A DNA stretch of 64,000 nt from Pyxicephalus adspersus (taxonomy: Eukaryota; Chordata; Amphibia; Anura; Pyxicephalidae). How positions within the stretch are numbered: the stretch's first letter is position 1; each line of letters opens with the position of its first letter. The position numbers and the translations under genes were made by a program. The notes beneath the pieces are model-generated. The model saw only the letters and a list, made by a program, of their open reading frames with translations, was not told where the DNA came from and did no database searches. This document shows, piece after piece, positions 63,925-64,000 of this stretch. The DNA lies in assembly GCF_032062135.1 (NCBI RefSeq), contig NC_092861.1, positions 56,651,674-56,715,673 of the forward strand, written 5' to 3'.

Positions 63925-63998
63925 ATAGTAGGGGTTCCCTGGCTGTTATTTCAAGGGTTTCCCCGTGGTAAAAAGATCAGAAAAGACTGTTCTAGAGC
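63925..63998 (+). mobile_element. Right end of the TTCTCAACC hAT-like repeat family
   Basis: AGTAGGGGTTCCCTGGCTGT, TATTTCAAGGGTTTCCCCGT and AAAGATCAGAAAAGACTGTT follow the right-end pattern near 26070 and 39530. Its left part was not found with confidence. Confidence 0.55.
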
Positions 63999-64000
63999 AT

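Larger units (their letters stand above)
45861..64000 (-). other. LPP intron upstream of LIM2, continuing past the window edge
   Basis: The exon carrying LIM1 should lie at higher coordinates. I searched by eye for its FHVDCFTC and AYCEPCYI blocks on the minus strand and did not find them, so at least 18.1 kb is read as intron. It is filled with the repeats listed separately and AT-rich DNA. Candidate non-repetitive stretches are 60480-60720 and 62960-63500. The block 48060-48480 is C-rich on the plus strand and unexplained. Confidence 0.6.

Noticed and set aside
45861..64000. miR-28, which sits in an LPP intron in mammals
   Set aside because: No match to the mature sequence was seen on the minus strand. 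It is thought to be limited to mammals.

Overview
The window looks like a piece of a frog nuclear genome, most likely a ranoid (neobatrachian) frog. The evidence is AT-rich DNA with one split vertebrate gene, many non-coding repeats, and repeat families I recognise from memory as typical of frogs (for example the ATTACGCAGCACTGTACATT family and the GGGATTACC(G/A)CTAGGGGGG family). I cannot name the species. There are no bacterial features: no operons, ribosome binding sites or CRISPR arrays.

The only host gene I can support is LPP (lipoma-preferred partner, a zyxin-family LIM protein of focal adhesions), on the minus strand. Its last three coding exons are at 45682-45860, 43047-43167 and 41952-42080. 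They have matching splice phases, good GT/AG sites, and encode LIM2, LIM3 and the C-terminal STDL tail. The exon for LIM1 was not found, so positions 45861-64000 read as one long intron. Positions below 41952 are 3' UTR and then downstream flank. In other vertebrates TPRG1 lies downstream of LPP, but I saw no TPRG1 exon.

Layout: 1-33.7 kb is probable intergenic flank. It holds a hairpin-rich hAT-like MITE (1501-1748), a decayed mariner (4804-6013), several copies of the ATTACGCAGCACTGTACATT repeat (one pair forms a foldback at 11124-11440), a CTCF-like motif at 16490, and an inverted-repeat element whose right half lies in a 558-bp, about 99% identical tandem duplication (20643-22100). A hAT-type element follows at 32376-32736. 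At 33772-35371 a decayed Tc1-like transposon is interrupted by the 3' end of an L1/Tx1-type LINE. The LPP part (41.9-64 kb) carries intronic repeats: three copies of one unnamed dispersed repeat, a second hairpin-chain MITE (50683-50954), two palindromic MITEs (57.8 and 62.1 kb), hAT relics and long AT microsatellites.

Apart from LPP, the open reading frames are short, unrecognised, or lie in transposons. I see no evidence for a new multi-gene system. The most unusual structures are the two hairpin-chain MITEs, the tandem duplication that copies half of a transposon, and the nested Tc1/LINE.
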